Of a stretch of 58,476 nt of DNA, positions 46,728 through 55,384 are shown piece after piece. The translations under genes and the position numbers were made by a program. Numbering within the stretch: position 1 is the stretch's first letter; each line of letters starts with the position of its first letter. The notes under the pieces were generated by a model. That model worked only from the letters and a program-made list of their open reading frames with translations. It searched no databases and was not told the origin of the DNA. This DNA comes from Methylobacterium sp. B4 (lineage in GTDB: Bacteria > Pseudomonadota > Alphaproteobacteria > Rhizobiales > Beijerinckiaceae), in contig NZ_QJJJ01000027.1 of assembly GCF_003201865.1 (NCBI RefSeq), positions 1 to 58,476 of the forward strand, in the 5' to 3' direction.

Positions 46728-47633
46728 ATGATCAAGGCATTCGTCTCCCTCGTCTCCCTGGTCTGCCTCGGGCTCACCGCCCTGGGCCTGAGCGGCTGCT
46801 CGCCCCTGGCGCTGTTCGACGCGCTCGGCCCCCGCGACAAGGGCGGACGGATCGCGCTGCGCGACGCGGCCTACGGCGAGGACCCGCGCCAGCGCCTCGA
46901 CGTGTTCGTGCCGGCCGTGCCCGAGGAGCGCGCGCCCGTGCTGGTGTTCTTCTACGGCGGCTCGTGGAACAGCGGCAGCAAGGACGACTACGCCTTCGTC
47001 GCGCAGGCCTTCGCCGCCCAGGGCTTCGTGACCGTGCTGCCGGACTACCGGCTCTACCCGCAATCGCGCTTCCCCGACTTCCTGGAGGACGGGGCGGCGG
47101 CAATCGCCTGGGTGCGCGACAACATCGCCGCGCACGGGGGCGACCCGAGCCGCATCCTGCTCGCGGGTCATTCGGCGGGTGCCTACAACGCGGCGATGCT
47201 CGGGCTCGATTCCAGCTACCTGCGCCGGGCCGGCATCGATCCGCGGGTGATCCGGGCCGTGGCGGGCCTGTCCGGCCCCTACGACTTCCTGCCCTTCGAC
47301 CAGAAGACCTCGATCGACGTGTTCGGACAGGCGCCCGATCCGAAGGCGACGCAGCCCGTCACCTTCGCCAGCGCCCACTCGCCGCCGGCCTTCCTCGCCA
47401 CCGGCGACACGGACACCGTCGTGCGCCCGCGCAACACCGCGAGCCTCGCCGAGCGCCTGCGCAGCGCCCGCGTCCCGGTGCAGGAGCGGGTCTACGAAGG
47501 GCTCGACCACGCCGACACGCTGCTGGCGCTCTCCATCACCTTCCGCAGCAAGGCCCCGGTGCTGGCCGAGATGAGCGCCTTCCTGCGCCAGCACGCGGGC
47601 GCGCGCCGCCTCACCACGCTGACGATGCACTGA
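46728..47633 (+). CDS. Alpha/beta-hydrolase (carboxylesterase-type) lipoprotein
   Basis: A 301-aa protein: signal with lipobox LSGC (Cys24), oxyanion-loop FYGGSW (residues 75-80), nucleophile Ser149 in GHSAG, with aspartate (TGDTDTVV) and histidine (GLDHADTL) completing the triad. The family is that of BD-FAE/kynurenine-formamidase-like esterases anchored in the envelope. The start at 46728 (ATGATCAAGGC) gives the signal peptide; the frame is open further upstream but lies in the preceding gene. It is 71 bp downstream of the lytic transglycosylase gene, on the same strand. Confidence 0.86.
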   Translation: MIKAFVSLVSLVCLGLTALGLSGCSPLALFDALGPRDKGGRIALRDAAYGEDPRQRLDVFVPAVPEERAPVLVFFYGGSWNSGSKDDYAFVAQAFAAQGFVTVLPDYRLYPQSRFPDFLEDGAAAIAWVRDNIAAHGGDPSRILLAGHSAGAYNAAMLGLDSSYLRRAGIDPRVIRAVAGLSGPYDFLPFDQKTSIDVFGQAPDPKATQPVTFASAHSPPAFLATGDTDTVVRPRNTASLAERLRSARVPVQERVYEGLDHADTLLALSITFRSKAPVLAEMSAFLRQHAGARRLTTLTMH

Positions 47634-47717
47634 GGCTTCGAGGGCGTGCCGCCCGACCCGTCGCGTTTCGCGCGGCGGGCGTAAGCCGCGGGAGACGCGC
47701 GGCTCCCGCCCGCGCCC

Positions 47718-48470
47718 CTACTGTCCCGGCATCGTCAGGATCAGCGGTCCGTTGCGGGTGGCCACGACCGTGTGCTCGTACTGGACCGTGAGGGCGCGCG
47801 GCCGGCTGTAGAGGGTCCAGGGATCGTCCCCGTCCTCGGCAAAGTCGGCCCCCAGCGACAGGAAAGGCTCCACGGTCAGCACCAGCCCGTCCGCCATGAT
47901 CCGGCGCTCGGAAGCGTTGGGCCAAGTCGCGATCTCGGTCGGCTCCTCGTGCAGCGACCGGCCGACGCCGTGGCTGGCGAGGTTGCGTACCAGGGTGTAG
48001 CCGTTCTTCTTCGCGAAGCTGCCCACGGCCTGGCCGATACCCGCCAGCGGCTTGCCGGCCCCGACCTGCCGCAGGCCCGACCACATCGCCCGGCGCCCGT
48101 CCTTGCACAGCCGCTCGACCGCGCGCGTCACCGGCGGCACGGCGAAGGAGGCGCCGGTATCGGCGAAGTAGCCGTGCTTCTCCGCCGAGACGTCGATGTT
48201 GACGAGGTCGCCCGGCCCGATCCGCCGCTCGCCCGGGATGCCGTGGGCGATCTCCTCGTTGACGCTGATGCAGGTGGCCCCCGGAAAGCCGTAGACCGCC
48301 TCCGGCGCCGGACGCGCCCCGGCCGCTTCGAGAAACAGCCGCCCGATCCCATCGAGTTCGAGCGTGGTCATGCCGGGCTCGATCGCCCTTCCCATCGCCT
48401 CCAGCGCGTCGGCCACGATGCGCCCGATCCGTTTCAGCGCCGCGAGGTCGTCGTCGCTCGACACGGTCAT
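47718..48470 (-). CDS. map: Methionine aminopeptidase, type I
   Basis: A 250-aa metallopeptidase that removes N-terminal methionine. Metal ligands are Asp93 (LVNIDVS), Asp104 (GYFADTG), His167 (ASHGVG), Glu201 (LTVEPF) and Glu232 (VQYEHT); His76 (HGIPG) is the substrate-contacting histidine. I chose the ATG at 48470 with GGAG upstream; the longer frame to 48710 adds an unlikely N-terminus. It may be one of several map copies, as the gene lies outside the usual ribosomal-protein context. Confidence 0.93.
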   Translation of the reverse strand: MTVSSDDDLAALKRIGRIVADALEAMGRAIEPGMTTLELDGIGRLFLEAAGARPAPEAVYGFPGATCISVNEEIAHGIPGERRIGPGDLVNIDVSAEKHGYFADTGASFAVPPVTRAVERLCKDGRRAMWSGLRQVGAGKPLAGIGQAVGSFAKKNGYTLVRNLASHGVGRSLHEEPTEIATWPNASERRIMADGLVLTVEPFLSLGADFAEDGDDPWTLYSRPRALTVQYEHTVVATRNGPLILTMPGQ

Positions 48471-48666
48471 GGGTTCTCCTTCCGTGGGATGCCGCAGGGG
48501 CTCCGGCTCGGTGGGTGCTCTTGGTCCGAAGCTGACGCTTGGTACCAAATCGCGAGGTGCGCTTGGGAGTGGAAAACCAGCTTTGGCGCGGTCCCACGCC
48601 TCAGACGAAATGTCAGTGCGAAACGCACAAGAGATGGACGAGCGGATGAGGGTCGGGACCGCGGGA

Positions 48667-49575
48667 TCACACGGCTGCGGAGCCGAGCCAGTCGACCAGC
48701 TTTCCGACATCCCCCGCCCGGGCCGGATGCCGGGGATGGAGGACCCAGTAGGGGTGGGCGTCGAGGACGGGTCCGAAGGGTTGAACCAGCGCGCCGCTCG
48801 CTAGGTCGTCGGCGGCAAGCACGACCGACAGAAGCGCGATCCCTTGACCCGCGATCGCCGCCTGAATGACGTGACCTTCGTCGCTGAAGTGAATGCCCGC
48901 GCCGCCATCGACATCGGTGATCCCGGCCTTCCGCAGCCAGGCCGGCCATGTCGGCGTCTCGTCGGACAGGTGGGGCCACTCGAAGTGCAGCAGCGGGTAG
49001 CGCGCCAAATCTCTCTCGGATCGAACCGCGAGGCGAGGACTGCAAGCGGGTGTGACCCGGTCGACCACCAACCTGTGACCGTCGAGGTCGGGGTAGGGAC
49101 CGGGTCCGTAGCGGACGGCAATGTCCACTCCGTCGCGGGCGAAGTCGATCAGGCTGTCGGACGCGTGCAGTCGCAGGTCGCAACCGGGATGCACGGCACG
49201 GAAGTCGGCAAGCCGTGGCACGAGCCACTTCGCGACGAAGGCGGTCGGAGCCGAGAGCGTGAGAAGACCGGCCGCGTGCCGGCCGCGGATCTGGTCGATG
49301 GCTTCGGCGAACGCGTCGAAGCCATCGCGAAGCACGGGCAGCAGCACGGCTCCCTCGGCGGTCAGCCGGACCCGGCGCGTCTCGCGGTGGAAGAGGCGAA
49401 GCCCCAAGGTCTGTTCGAGAAGCCGGATCTGATGGCTGATGGCGGTCGCCGTGACGCCCAGTTCGTCGGCGGCGCCGCGGAAGCTCAGGCGGCGCGCAGC
49501 CGCCTCGAAGGCCCGCAGCGCCGCGAGCGGGGGAAGCGATCTGCGCATCGTCATGGCTGAATGTAGCTCATCCAT
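48667..49575 (-). CDS. LysR-family transcriptional regulator (GcvA-like)
   Basis: A 302-aa LysR regulator: N-terminal winged helix (LAALRAFEAAARRLSFRGA, ATAISHQIRLLEQTLGLRLF), then a ligand-binding domain with SAPTAFVAKWLVPRLADF and DGVDIAVRYGPG, the latter typical of the GcvA group. It is divergent from the quinone-oxidoreductase gene 75 bp away, the classic arrangement in which LysR controls its neighbour and itself. ATG 49575 and ATG 49554 are both possible starts. Confidence 0.9.
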   Translation of the reverse strand: MDELHSAMTMRRSLPPLAALRAFEAAARRLSFRGAADELGVTATAISHQIRLLEQTLGLRLFHRETRRVRLTAEGAVLLPVLRDGFDAFAEAIDQIRGRHAAGLLTLSAPTAFVAKWLVPRLADFRAVHPGCDLRLHASDSLIDFARDGVDIAVRYGPGPYPDLDGHRLVVDRVTPACSPRLAVRSERDLARYPLLHFEWPHLSDETPTWPAWLRKAGITDVDGGAGIHFSDEGHVIQAAIAGQGIALLSVVLAADDLASGALVQPFGPVLDAHPYWVLHPRHPARAGDVGKLVDWLGSAAV

Positions 49576-49649
49576 CCCGTGAGGAGAACGCGTTCGTCAT
49601 CCCGCATCCCGGCTGACACAAGGGCGCCTGCCAAGGACGGGAGGCTCAC

Positions 49650-50606
49650 TTGAAAGCGATGGTGTTGACGAGGTTCGGGGGACCGGACAGCTTCGAACTC
49701 CGGGACCTCCCCGACCCGCGGCCAGGCCCCCGGCAGGTCCGCGTGGCTGTGCATGCGACATCGATCAACCCGCTCGACGGACAGATCCGCCGCGGTGACT
49801 ACGCCGACCAGGTCGAACTGCCGGCCATCATCGGCCACGATGTCTCCGGGGTGGTCGACCAGATCGGATCCGACGTGACGGAGTTCCGCGTCGGCGATGA
49901 GGTCTATTACACGCCGCGGATCTTCAGCGGGCCGGGATCGTACGCGGAATACCATGTGGCGGACGCCGACATCGTGGCACGAAAGCCCGTCAACCTGACC
50001 CATTCCGAGGCCGCGAGCGTCAGCCTCGTCGGCGTGACCGTTTGGGAAGGGCTGGTCGAGCGGGCCCGATTGCAGGTGACCGAAACGATCCTGATCCACG
50101 GCGGCGCCGGGGGCGTCGGGGCCATCGCCGTTCAGGTCGCCAAGGCCATCGGCGCGCGTGTCCTGGCGACGGCGCGAGGCGGCGACGCAGCCCTCGTCGA
50201 AGGGCTCGGCGCCTCGGCCGTCATCGATTTCGAGCGCGAGGACTACGTGGACGCCGTCACTCGCCTGACCGACGGCAGGGGCGTCGATGTCGTTCTGGAT
50301 ACGATCGGGCGCGACACGCTCTCGCGTTCCCCACGCATCCTCCGCGAGGATGGGCGCGTCGTCACCCTGGTGGACACCGCGACTCCCCAGAACCTCATCG
50401 ATGCCTGGGGTCGGAACGCGACCTACCACTTCGTCTTCTCTCGCCAGACCGGCGGCAAGCTCGATGCCCTCACGCGCCTCCTCGAGCGCGGCCTCGTGGT
50501 GCCGCAAGTCGGCCTGGAGTTTCCTCTCGAGGAAGTCGCCCGCGCTCACGCGCGTTCCGAGGAGGGCCGGCTCAAGGGCAAGATCGTGCTTCGGGTGCGA
50601 CCGTGA
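49650..50606 (+). CDS. Zinc-independent quinone oxidoreductase/alcohol dehydrogenase-like MDR protein
   Basis: A 318-aa medium-chain dehydrogenase/reductase. GroES-like N-terminal domain (KAMVLTRFGGPDSFELRDLP, GHDVSGVVDQIGSDV), then the Rossmann region with ILIHGGAGGVGAIAVQVAKA as NADPH-binding motif. The zinc-binding residues of classical alcohol dehydrogenases are absent, as in quinone oxidoreductases. Start is TTG at 49650, with GGGAGG five bases upstream and a family-typical N-terminus. Regulation by the divergent LysR protein is likely. Confidence 0.88.
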   Translation: MKAMVLTRFGGPDSFELRDLPDPRPGPRQVRVAVHATSINPLDGQIRRGDYADQVELPAIIGHDVSGVVDQIGSDVTEFRVGDEVYYTPRIFSGPGSYAEYHVADADIVARKPVNLTHSEAASVSLVGVTVWEGLVERARLQVTETILIHGGAGGVGAIAVQVAKAIGARVLATARGGDAALVEGLGASAVIDFEREDYVDAVTRLTDGRGVDVVLDTIGRDTLSRSPRILREDGRVVTLVDTATPQNLIDAWGRNATYHFVFSRQTGGKLDALTRLLERGLVVPQVGLEFPLEEVARAHARSEEGRLKGKIVLRVRP

Positions 50607-50842
50607 CGCCGCCGGATCTCCGCCAGAGTCCCGGATCGAACAGGTCGCAAGTTCCGGTTGGTCGAAGACGACGGCTACGAAATCACTGCCGTTCCATGTC
50701 ATCGACGACGTCGGACCGCTCCGAAGTGCCGAGCGCGGCCGCGCGAAAGCAGACGTACTGAGCGCCTCACATCGATCGCAAGCAACCCTTCCCGGACCCG
50801 GCGAGGCCCCTGCCCCGTCGTCCGCTGCCGGCCGGCGCCCCT

Positions 50843-51259
50843 TCAGGCGACCACCTCCCCTGGGATCGGCCGTGGCCGGCGGTCCGGGCCGATGGCGACG
50901 AAGGTGAAGAGCCCCTCCGTCACCTTCGTGGTGTCCTCACCTTCTCGCTCCCGGCGCCAGACCTCGACCTGGATGCGCATGGAGGTGCGGCCCGTCCTCA
51001 CGATCCAGGCGTAGAAGCTCACCTCGTCGCCGACGAAGACCGGGCGGTGGAAGGTCATCGCCTCCGCCGAAATCGTGGCGCAGCGCCCCCGCGCCCGGCG
51101 CGCGGCGACGTTGCCGGCCGCCATGTCCATGTGGGCCATCAGCCAACCGCCGAAGATGTCGCCCGCCGGATTGGTGTCGGTGGGCATCGCCACCGTGCGG
51201 ATCACCGGCGGCCCGCGGTCGGTGGGCTGGGCTTCGAGGGGGTTCGGCGCGCTCGTCAT
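50843..51259 (-). CDS. Acyl-CoA thioesterase, YciA/hot-dog fold
   Basis: A 138-aa hot-dog thioesterase: TNPAGDIFGGWLMAHMDMAAG carries the conserved Asp/Gly of the active site, followed by AEAMTFHRPVFVGDEVSFYA and a C-terminal FTFVAIGPDRRPRPI. YciA-like enzymes hydrolyse short and medium acyl-CoAs, often acting as hexamers. It is a single minus-strand gene, 254 bp from the divergent BTLCP gene whose promoter region holds CtrA boxes. Confidence 0.9.
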   Translation of the reverse strand: MTSAPNPLEAQPTDRGPPVIRTVAMPTDTNPAGDIFGGWLMAHMDMAAGNVAARRARGRCATISAEAMTFHRPVFVGDEVSFYAWIVRTGRTSMRIQVEVWRREREGEDTTKVTEGLFTFVAIGPDRRPRPIPGEVVA

Positions 51260-51428
51260 CGGAAGACTTTACGGATCGGTCGGATCGGAGGGTCGGTCCG
51301 AGCGTAGCAGCTGCCGTGCCGGCCGGGCAGCGCACGGGGTGACGGCGCTCCGGACTTGTCGCGAACCGTTCCACTCTGCCGACCACTGCCCACCGGCACC
51401 GCCGACCGTTCAAATGCGACCAAACGCG

Positions 51429-51443
51429 TTAACCGATTTTTAA
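51429..51443. promoter_or_regulatory. CtrA box 1 upstream of the BTLCP gene
   Basis: TTAA-N7-TTAA (51429-51432 and 51440-51443), the full consensus for binding of the alphaproteobacterial cell-cycle regulator CtrA. It lies 71 bp upstream of the start codon at 51514. Confidence 0.7.
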
Positions 51444-51482
51444 CCCGGCGATTGCGGCGGGCGGGCGCCTGTGAGAGCTTCA

Positions 51483-51497
51483 TTAACGGAAGCTTAA
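51483..51497. promoter_or_regulatory. CtrA box 2 upstream of the BTLCP gene
   Basis: A second exact TTAA-N7-TTAA (51483-51486 and 51494-51497), 16 bp before the start codon and 54 bp from box 1. A site this close to the start could block initiation as well as activate. Confidence 0.7.
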
Positions 51498-51513
51498 CTG
51501 CTCGGTCAGGGCC

Positions 51514-52179
51514 ATGCGTATCGCGTTCTCCAAGCTCTGTGTCGCCCGGCCCCGCAAGGCGCTCAACCTGCTCGCAGGTCTCGCCCTGACCGGCCTCTTC
51601 CTCGCCGCGCCGGCGCGCACCGAGGCGCAGACCCACGCCGCGCTTCCCGCCGCCAGCCTGTCGGCGCTCACCACCGGCCCCGCCCGGCCGATCGCCGCCT
51701 GGGCCGAGTTCTGCGAGCGCTATGCCGGCGAGTGCGCCGTCGACCGCACGGAGCCGGCCGTCATCACCCTGACGCCCGCGCTCTGGCAGACGATCAACGG
51801 CATCAACCGCCGGATCAACCGGGCCGTCGAGGCGGTGACCGATCTCGATCACTGGCGCGCGGCCGACCGCTGGGATCTGGCCGAGGACGGCCGCGGCGAT
51901 TGCGAGGACTTCCAGCTGCTCAAGCGCCGCCTGCTGGTCGATGCCGGCCTGCCGCGCCGGGCCATGCGGATGACCGTCGTCATCGACGAGAAGGGCGAGG
52001 GCCACGCCGTCCTCACCCTCATCACCAGCCGCGGCGACCTCGTGCTCGACAACAAGACCAACGCGATCCTGCCCTGGACGCAGACCGGCTACACCTTCGT
52101 CAAGCGTGAGAGCCAGGACGCCGTGGGCTGGGTCGCGCTCGGCCGCGACGCCTCGCCGCTCACCGCGGCCAACCGCTGA
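51514..52179 (+). CDS. Transglutaminase-like cysteine peptidase (BTLCP family)
   Basis: A 221-aa exported protein of the bacterial transglutaminase-like cysteine proteinase family. A signal segment (residues 15-38, LAGLALTGLFLAAPART) is followed by catalytic Cys130 in GRGDCEDFQLLKRRL, His164 in GEGHAVLTL and Asp179 in LVLDNKT. LapG, a member, cleaves the LapA adhesin in pseudomonads under c-di-GMP control; alphaproteobacterial relatives are less studied. The start at 51514 gives a clean signal peptide. Two perfect CtrA boxes precede it, pointing to cell-cycle control. Confidence 0.88.
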   Translation: MRIAFSKLCVARPRKALNLLAGLALTGLFLAAPARTEAQTHAALPAASLSALTTGPARPIAAWAEFCERYAGECAVDRTEPAVITLTPALWQTINGINRRINRAVEAVTDLDHWRAADRWDLAEDGRGDCEDFQLLKRRLLVDAGLPRRAMRMTVVIDEKGEGHAVLTLITSRGDLVLDNKTNAILPWTQTGYTFVKRESQDAVGWVALGRDASPLTAANR

Positions 52180-52341
52180 GCGGACCATTTCGGCTGTTCC
52201 GGATCGGGACCGAACCCGGCGCCGACGCGTTAGCAGACATTAACGGGTCGGCGACCAAGGTTGACAGGACGTTTCCGAGAGCAGCCCGCGGCTCGGAAAA
52301 TCCCGTCGTTTCCTCGGGTTCGCCGTTCCAGGGTCCGCCCC

Positions 52342-52665
52342 ATGCGCCGCGTCCTAGCCAGCCTCCTTCCGGCCCTCGTCCTCCTCGCCGCCCTCCCCGC
52401 CCGCGCGGAGAGCCCGGAGGCTGCGCGCCATACGGCCTGGCAGGCCTGCCTCGACGACGCCTTCGCGGACCACGCCCGGACCACGAGCCGCAGCTTCGCG
52501 GCGACCAAAGCGGTCTCGACCTGCCGCGACCGCGAGGAGGCCTATCTCGGCGCGCTCGCCGGCTCTCCGCTCCTCGACGGCGAGGACGTGGCGCGCATCC
52601 GCCCTGCCCTGATCGCCCGCGCCCGCGATCGGCTGATGGGGACGCAGCGCTTCAGCGCGCTCTGA
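52342..52665 (+). CDS. Small secreted hypothetical protein
   Basis: A 107-aa protein with signal peptide MRRVLASLLPALVLLAALPA (then RAE) and a mature alanine/arginine-rich helical region containing two cysteines (WQACLDDAF, STCRDRE) that could form a disulfide. I do not recognise the family. It lies 162 bp downstream of the BTLCP gene on the same strand; a TTAG-N6-TTAA near-match to a CtrA site is present at about 52231-52244. Confidence 0.65.
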   Translation: MRRVLASLLPALVLLAALPARAESPEAARHTAWQACLDDAFADHARTTSRSFAATKAVSTCRDREEAYLGALAGSPLLDGEDVARIRPALIARARDRLMGTQRFSAL

Positions 52666-52678
52666 ACCGACCCGCCGC

Positions 52679-54055
52679 TTACGCCAGCATGTAGGCCAGC
52701 AGCGAGCGCAGCTGCGCCGGCTTGATCGGCTTGTGGACGAGTTCGGCCCCCGTGGACTGGGCGCGGGCGGCGATGTCGGCGCCGTGGTCGGCGGTGGTGA
52801 GGATGACCGGCGTGACCCAGCCCCGGTCGCGCCGCAGGAAATCGACCACGTCGAGGCCGCAGGCGCCGTTGTCGAGGTGGTAATCGATCACCATCACGTC
52901 CGGCCGCATCATCCCGGCCCCGAGCGCGGCCACGACGCCCGCTTGATCGCGAAACACCTGCACCTCGGCGTCCCAGTTGCGCAGGAGGCGCTGCAACGCC
53001 TCCGCCGTCGAGGCGTCGTTCTCGATCACGAGCACCCGGGCGCCGGTCAGCGTCGTCGCCAGGGGCGCCAGCGGCACCTGCGCCCCGGGGCGCTGCGTGG
53101 CGATCGGCAGGGTCAGGCTCAGGCGCGTGCCGTGGCCGCTGCGCGAATGCAGGGCGATGCCGTGGCCGAGCGTCGAGGCCGTGCGCTGCACGATCGAGAG
53201 GCCGAGCCCGAGCCCTACGCCCCCGTCGTCGGATTCGCGCCCGCCGCGGTAGAACTCCTCGAAGACGAGCGCCCGCTCGTGCTCGGGGATGCCGCAGCCG
53301 GTATCGATGACCTCGATCCGGCAGAGTTTGCCTTCCCTGCCGCCCCTGCGCCGCGCGGCGATCAGCACGCCGCCGCTCTCGGTGTAGCGGATCGCGTTGG
53401 AGACGAGGTTCTGCAGGATGCGCTGCAGCAGCACGCCGTCGGTCTCCACCACGAGGTCGCCGCAGCGGGTGACGAGTCGCAGTTCCTTTCGCTCGGCGAA
53501 GGGCCGGAAGCTCGCCTCGATCCCGGCCACGAGGTCGGCGAGCCGCACCGGCTTGACCACCGGGCGCACGATGCCGGCATCGAGCTTCGAGATGTCGATC
53601 AGCGTCTTGATCAGATCTTCGATCGTCTCCAGCCCCCGCTCCACCTGCCGGGCGATCCCTTTCGCCTCCGGACTCGGAGCGAGGTCGGTCAGCGCCGAGA
53701 GGGAGAGGCGCGCCGCGTTGAGCGGCTGGAGCAGATCGTGGCTCGCGGCGGCCAGGAAGCGGGTCTTGGAGCGGTTGGCGGTCTCGGCCTCTTCTTTCGC
53801 CGCCTGCAGCGCCTCGTTGGAGCGCTCCAGGCTGTGCATCAGCGCGGTCAGCTCCTCCGTGCGGGCGCGGACGCGGCCGTCGAGCATGATCGCGGTCTGG
53901 AACAGCGAGTAGGCGCCCCCCTGCTGATCCATGGTGCGCTCGACATGGGCCATCAGCGCCGCGTTGATGCGCTCCAGCTTGGCCACGCGCAGGTTCAGCG
54001 ACTCGAGGGTCTGCGGTTCGGCGGAAGGCTCCGGCCAGAGGGTCGGGCGGTTCAT
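52679..54055 (-). CDS. Hybrid sensor histidine kinase with receiver domain (NahK-like)
   Basis: A 458-aa protein: N-terminal coiled coil (residues 15-95), HisKA domain with His106 in AAASHDLLQPLNAARL, HATPase with N220 (LVSNAIRYT), the G box VGLGLGLSIV, and a C-terminal receiver with Asp391 in VIDYHLDNG. There is no transmembrane segment or PAS domain. SHDLLQPLNAARL is the signature of NahK/ErcS-type kinases. The start overlaps the stop of the FIST gene by 4 bp (54052-54055). In Pseudomonas and others NosP senses NO and controls such a kinase. The downstream response regulator is not in this window. Confidence 0.9.
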   Translation of the reverse strand: MNRPTLWPEPSAEPQTLESLNLRVAKLERINAALMAHVERTMDQQGGAYSLFQTAIMLDGRVRARTEELTALMHSLERSNEALQAAKEEAETANRSKTRFLAAASHDLLQPLNAARLSLSALTDLAPSPEAKGIARQVERGLETIEDLIKTLIDISKLDAGIVRPVVKPVRLADLVAGIEASFRPFAERKELRLVTRCGDLVVETDGVLLQRILQNLVSNAIRYTESGGVLIAARRRGGREGKLCRIEVIDTGCGIPEHERALVFEEFYRGGRESDDGGVGLGLGLSIVQRTASTLGHGIALHSRSGHGTRLSLTLPIATQRPGAQVPLAPLATTLTGARVLVIENDASTAEALQRLLRNWDAEVQVFRDQAGVVAALGAGMMRPDVMVIDYHLDNGACGLDVVDFLRRDRGWVTPVILTTADHGADIAARAQSTGAELVHKPIKPAQLRSLLAYMLA

Positions 54056-55248
54056 CGCGTCGTCTTCACGCCCCGGTCCTCCGGCACCTCGGCCCGGCCG
54101 ATCGCGATGCCCGTGAACGTCTGATTGAGATGCATCGAGCGGTACTGCTCGCCGTAGGTCTCGAAGCCGACCACGCCGTAGCGCTTGTACAGGTCGGCGA
54201 TGCGGTGGCGCACCTGCCGGCTCTCCGCGTCGAGCCGCCGGAACACGCAGTCGAAACCGATCACGAGATCGAGGCCGCCGAGCGCCGCGTCGAGGTTTTC
54301 GAGCTCCGTGCGGGTCGCCTCGACGATGTCGCGGGGCTGGGCCAGCGTCATCACCACGCCCTCCCCGATGGCGCAGAAGAAGGTCATCGCCCCGTCCGGT
54401 TCCACCCGGCTGATCGAGCGGCAGTAATACTCGCCGCCGATCTTCACCGCGAGCGGATAGGCGGCAAAGCTCATCGGCGTGAGGTTTTCCGGATCGAGCC
54501 CGACCGCCATGGCGTATTCGCGCGCGGCCGGCTCGGCGTTCAGTTCGGTGACCCGCCGCGCCTCCTCGCAGGCGGCGGTGACCACGAACTTGCGGCTGGT
54601 CGGCTCGAAATTGTCGCTCTTGAAGATGCGGATCGGGAAATCGGTCTCAACGAGCAGGATCACCGCCGCGTCGCGCCACAGCGCGCCCTCGTGGATCAGG
54701 ACCGTGCTGCGGAAGGCGAGGTCGTCGGCCGCCGAACCGCCGATCAGCGGGATGCCGTCGAGCGCCCAGGCGACCGCCGAGACCACGGTTTCCTCGGCAT
54801 TGGAGAGGGCATCGATCAGGGAGAGCGCGAAGCGGTGGCTGCTGCCCGCATCCGGGCGACCCTGATCGAGCAGGCGGCGCAGGCCCCGCACGGTGGAGGC
54901 GGCCCCCTCCACGTCGAGCCGGGCGATGTCGGTGAGCAGGCCCGAGACGATCCGGAAGCCCTGGCGCGGGAAGGCGATGACGACGAGGCCGCGGTCGATC
55001 GAGCCCGCCGGGCTGATGCCGCCGGAGGTGGAGCAACCGGTCAGGGCCACGCCGGGAAAGCGGGCGGTGAGCGCCGCGGTGAGGGTCTGCGCGTCGTAGG
55101 CCGGCGAGAAGAACACGATGAGGTGGCCGAGCGCCGCGCGGTCGATGATCTCCGCCACGGCCGCGACCGCGCCCTCCGCCTCGCCCGCATCCGTCCAGGC
55201 TGTCTGGATTCCGCACAGATGCCGCCGCATCTGCGTACCGTGCGCCAC
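54052..55248 (-). CDS. nosP: FIST-domain sensor protein, NosP-like
   Basis: A 398-aa cytosolic protein with FIST-N (GVALTGCSTSGGISPAG, PLIGGSAADDLAF) and FIST-C domains (YPLAVKIGGEYYCRSISRV and the C-terminal FETYGEQYRSMHLNQTFTG). The last stretch is characteristic of NosP, a haem-binding nitric-oxide sensor that regulates a neighbouring hybrid kinase (NahK). The 4-bp overlap with the kinase gene supports a functional pair. Haem binding itself is not proven by sequence. ATG 55248 is used; ATG 55230 is an alternative. Confidence 0.85.
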   Translation of the reverse strand: MAHGTQMRRHLCGIQTAWTDAGEAEGAVAAVAEIIDRAALGHLIVFFSPAYDAQTLTAALTARFPGVALTGCSTSGGISPAGSIDRGLVVIAFPRQGFRIVSGLLTDIARLDVEGAASTVRGLRRLLDQGRPDAGSSHRFALSLIDALSNAEETVVSAVAWALDGIPLIGGSAADDLAFRSTVLIHEGALWRDAAVILLVETDFPIRIFKSDNFEPTSRKFVVTAACEEARRVTELNAEPAAREYAMAVGLDPENLTPMSFAAYPLAVKIGGEYYCRSISRVEPDGAMTFFCAIGEGVVMTLAQPRDIVEATRTELENLDAALGGLDLVIGFDCVFRRLDAESRQVRHRIADLYKRYGVVGFETYGEQYRSMHLNQTFTGIAIGRAEVPEDRGVKTTR

Positions 55249-55384
55249 CGTCCCGCTCCCTCGCGCGGGGTCGTTCCGGCAGACCGGACGCCCCTGACAT
55301 ATTGTGCACGACTATGTCTGCGGCGTGGGGGTGTGGCAATGGGCGGGCGGCCCACGGCTTCAAGAGCGCGCCACGTCCTCGGGA

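Noticed and set aside
52231..52244. Third CtrA box before the small secreted protein
   Set aside because: The half sites are TTAG and TTAA with 6 rather than 7 bases between, so it does not fit the consensus.
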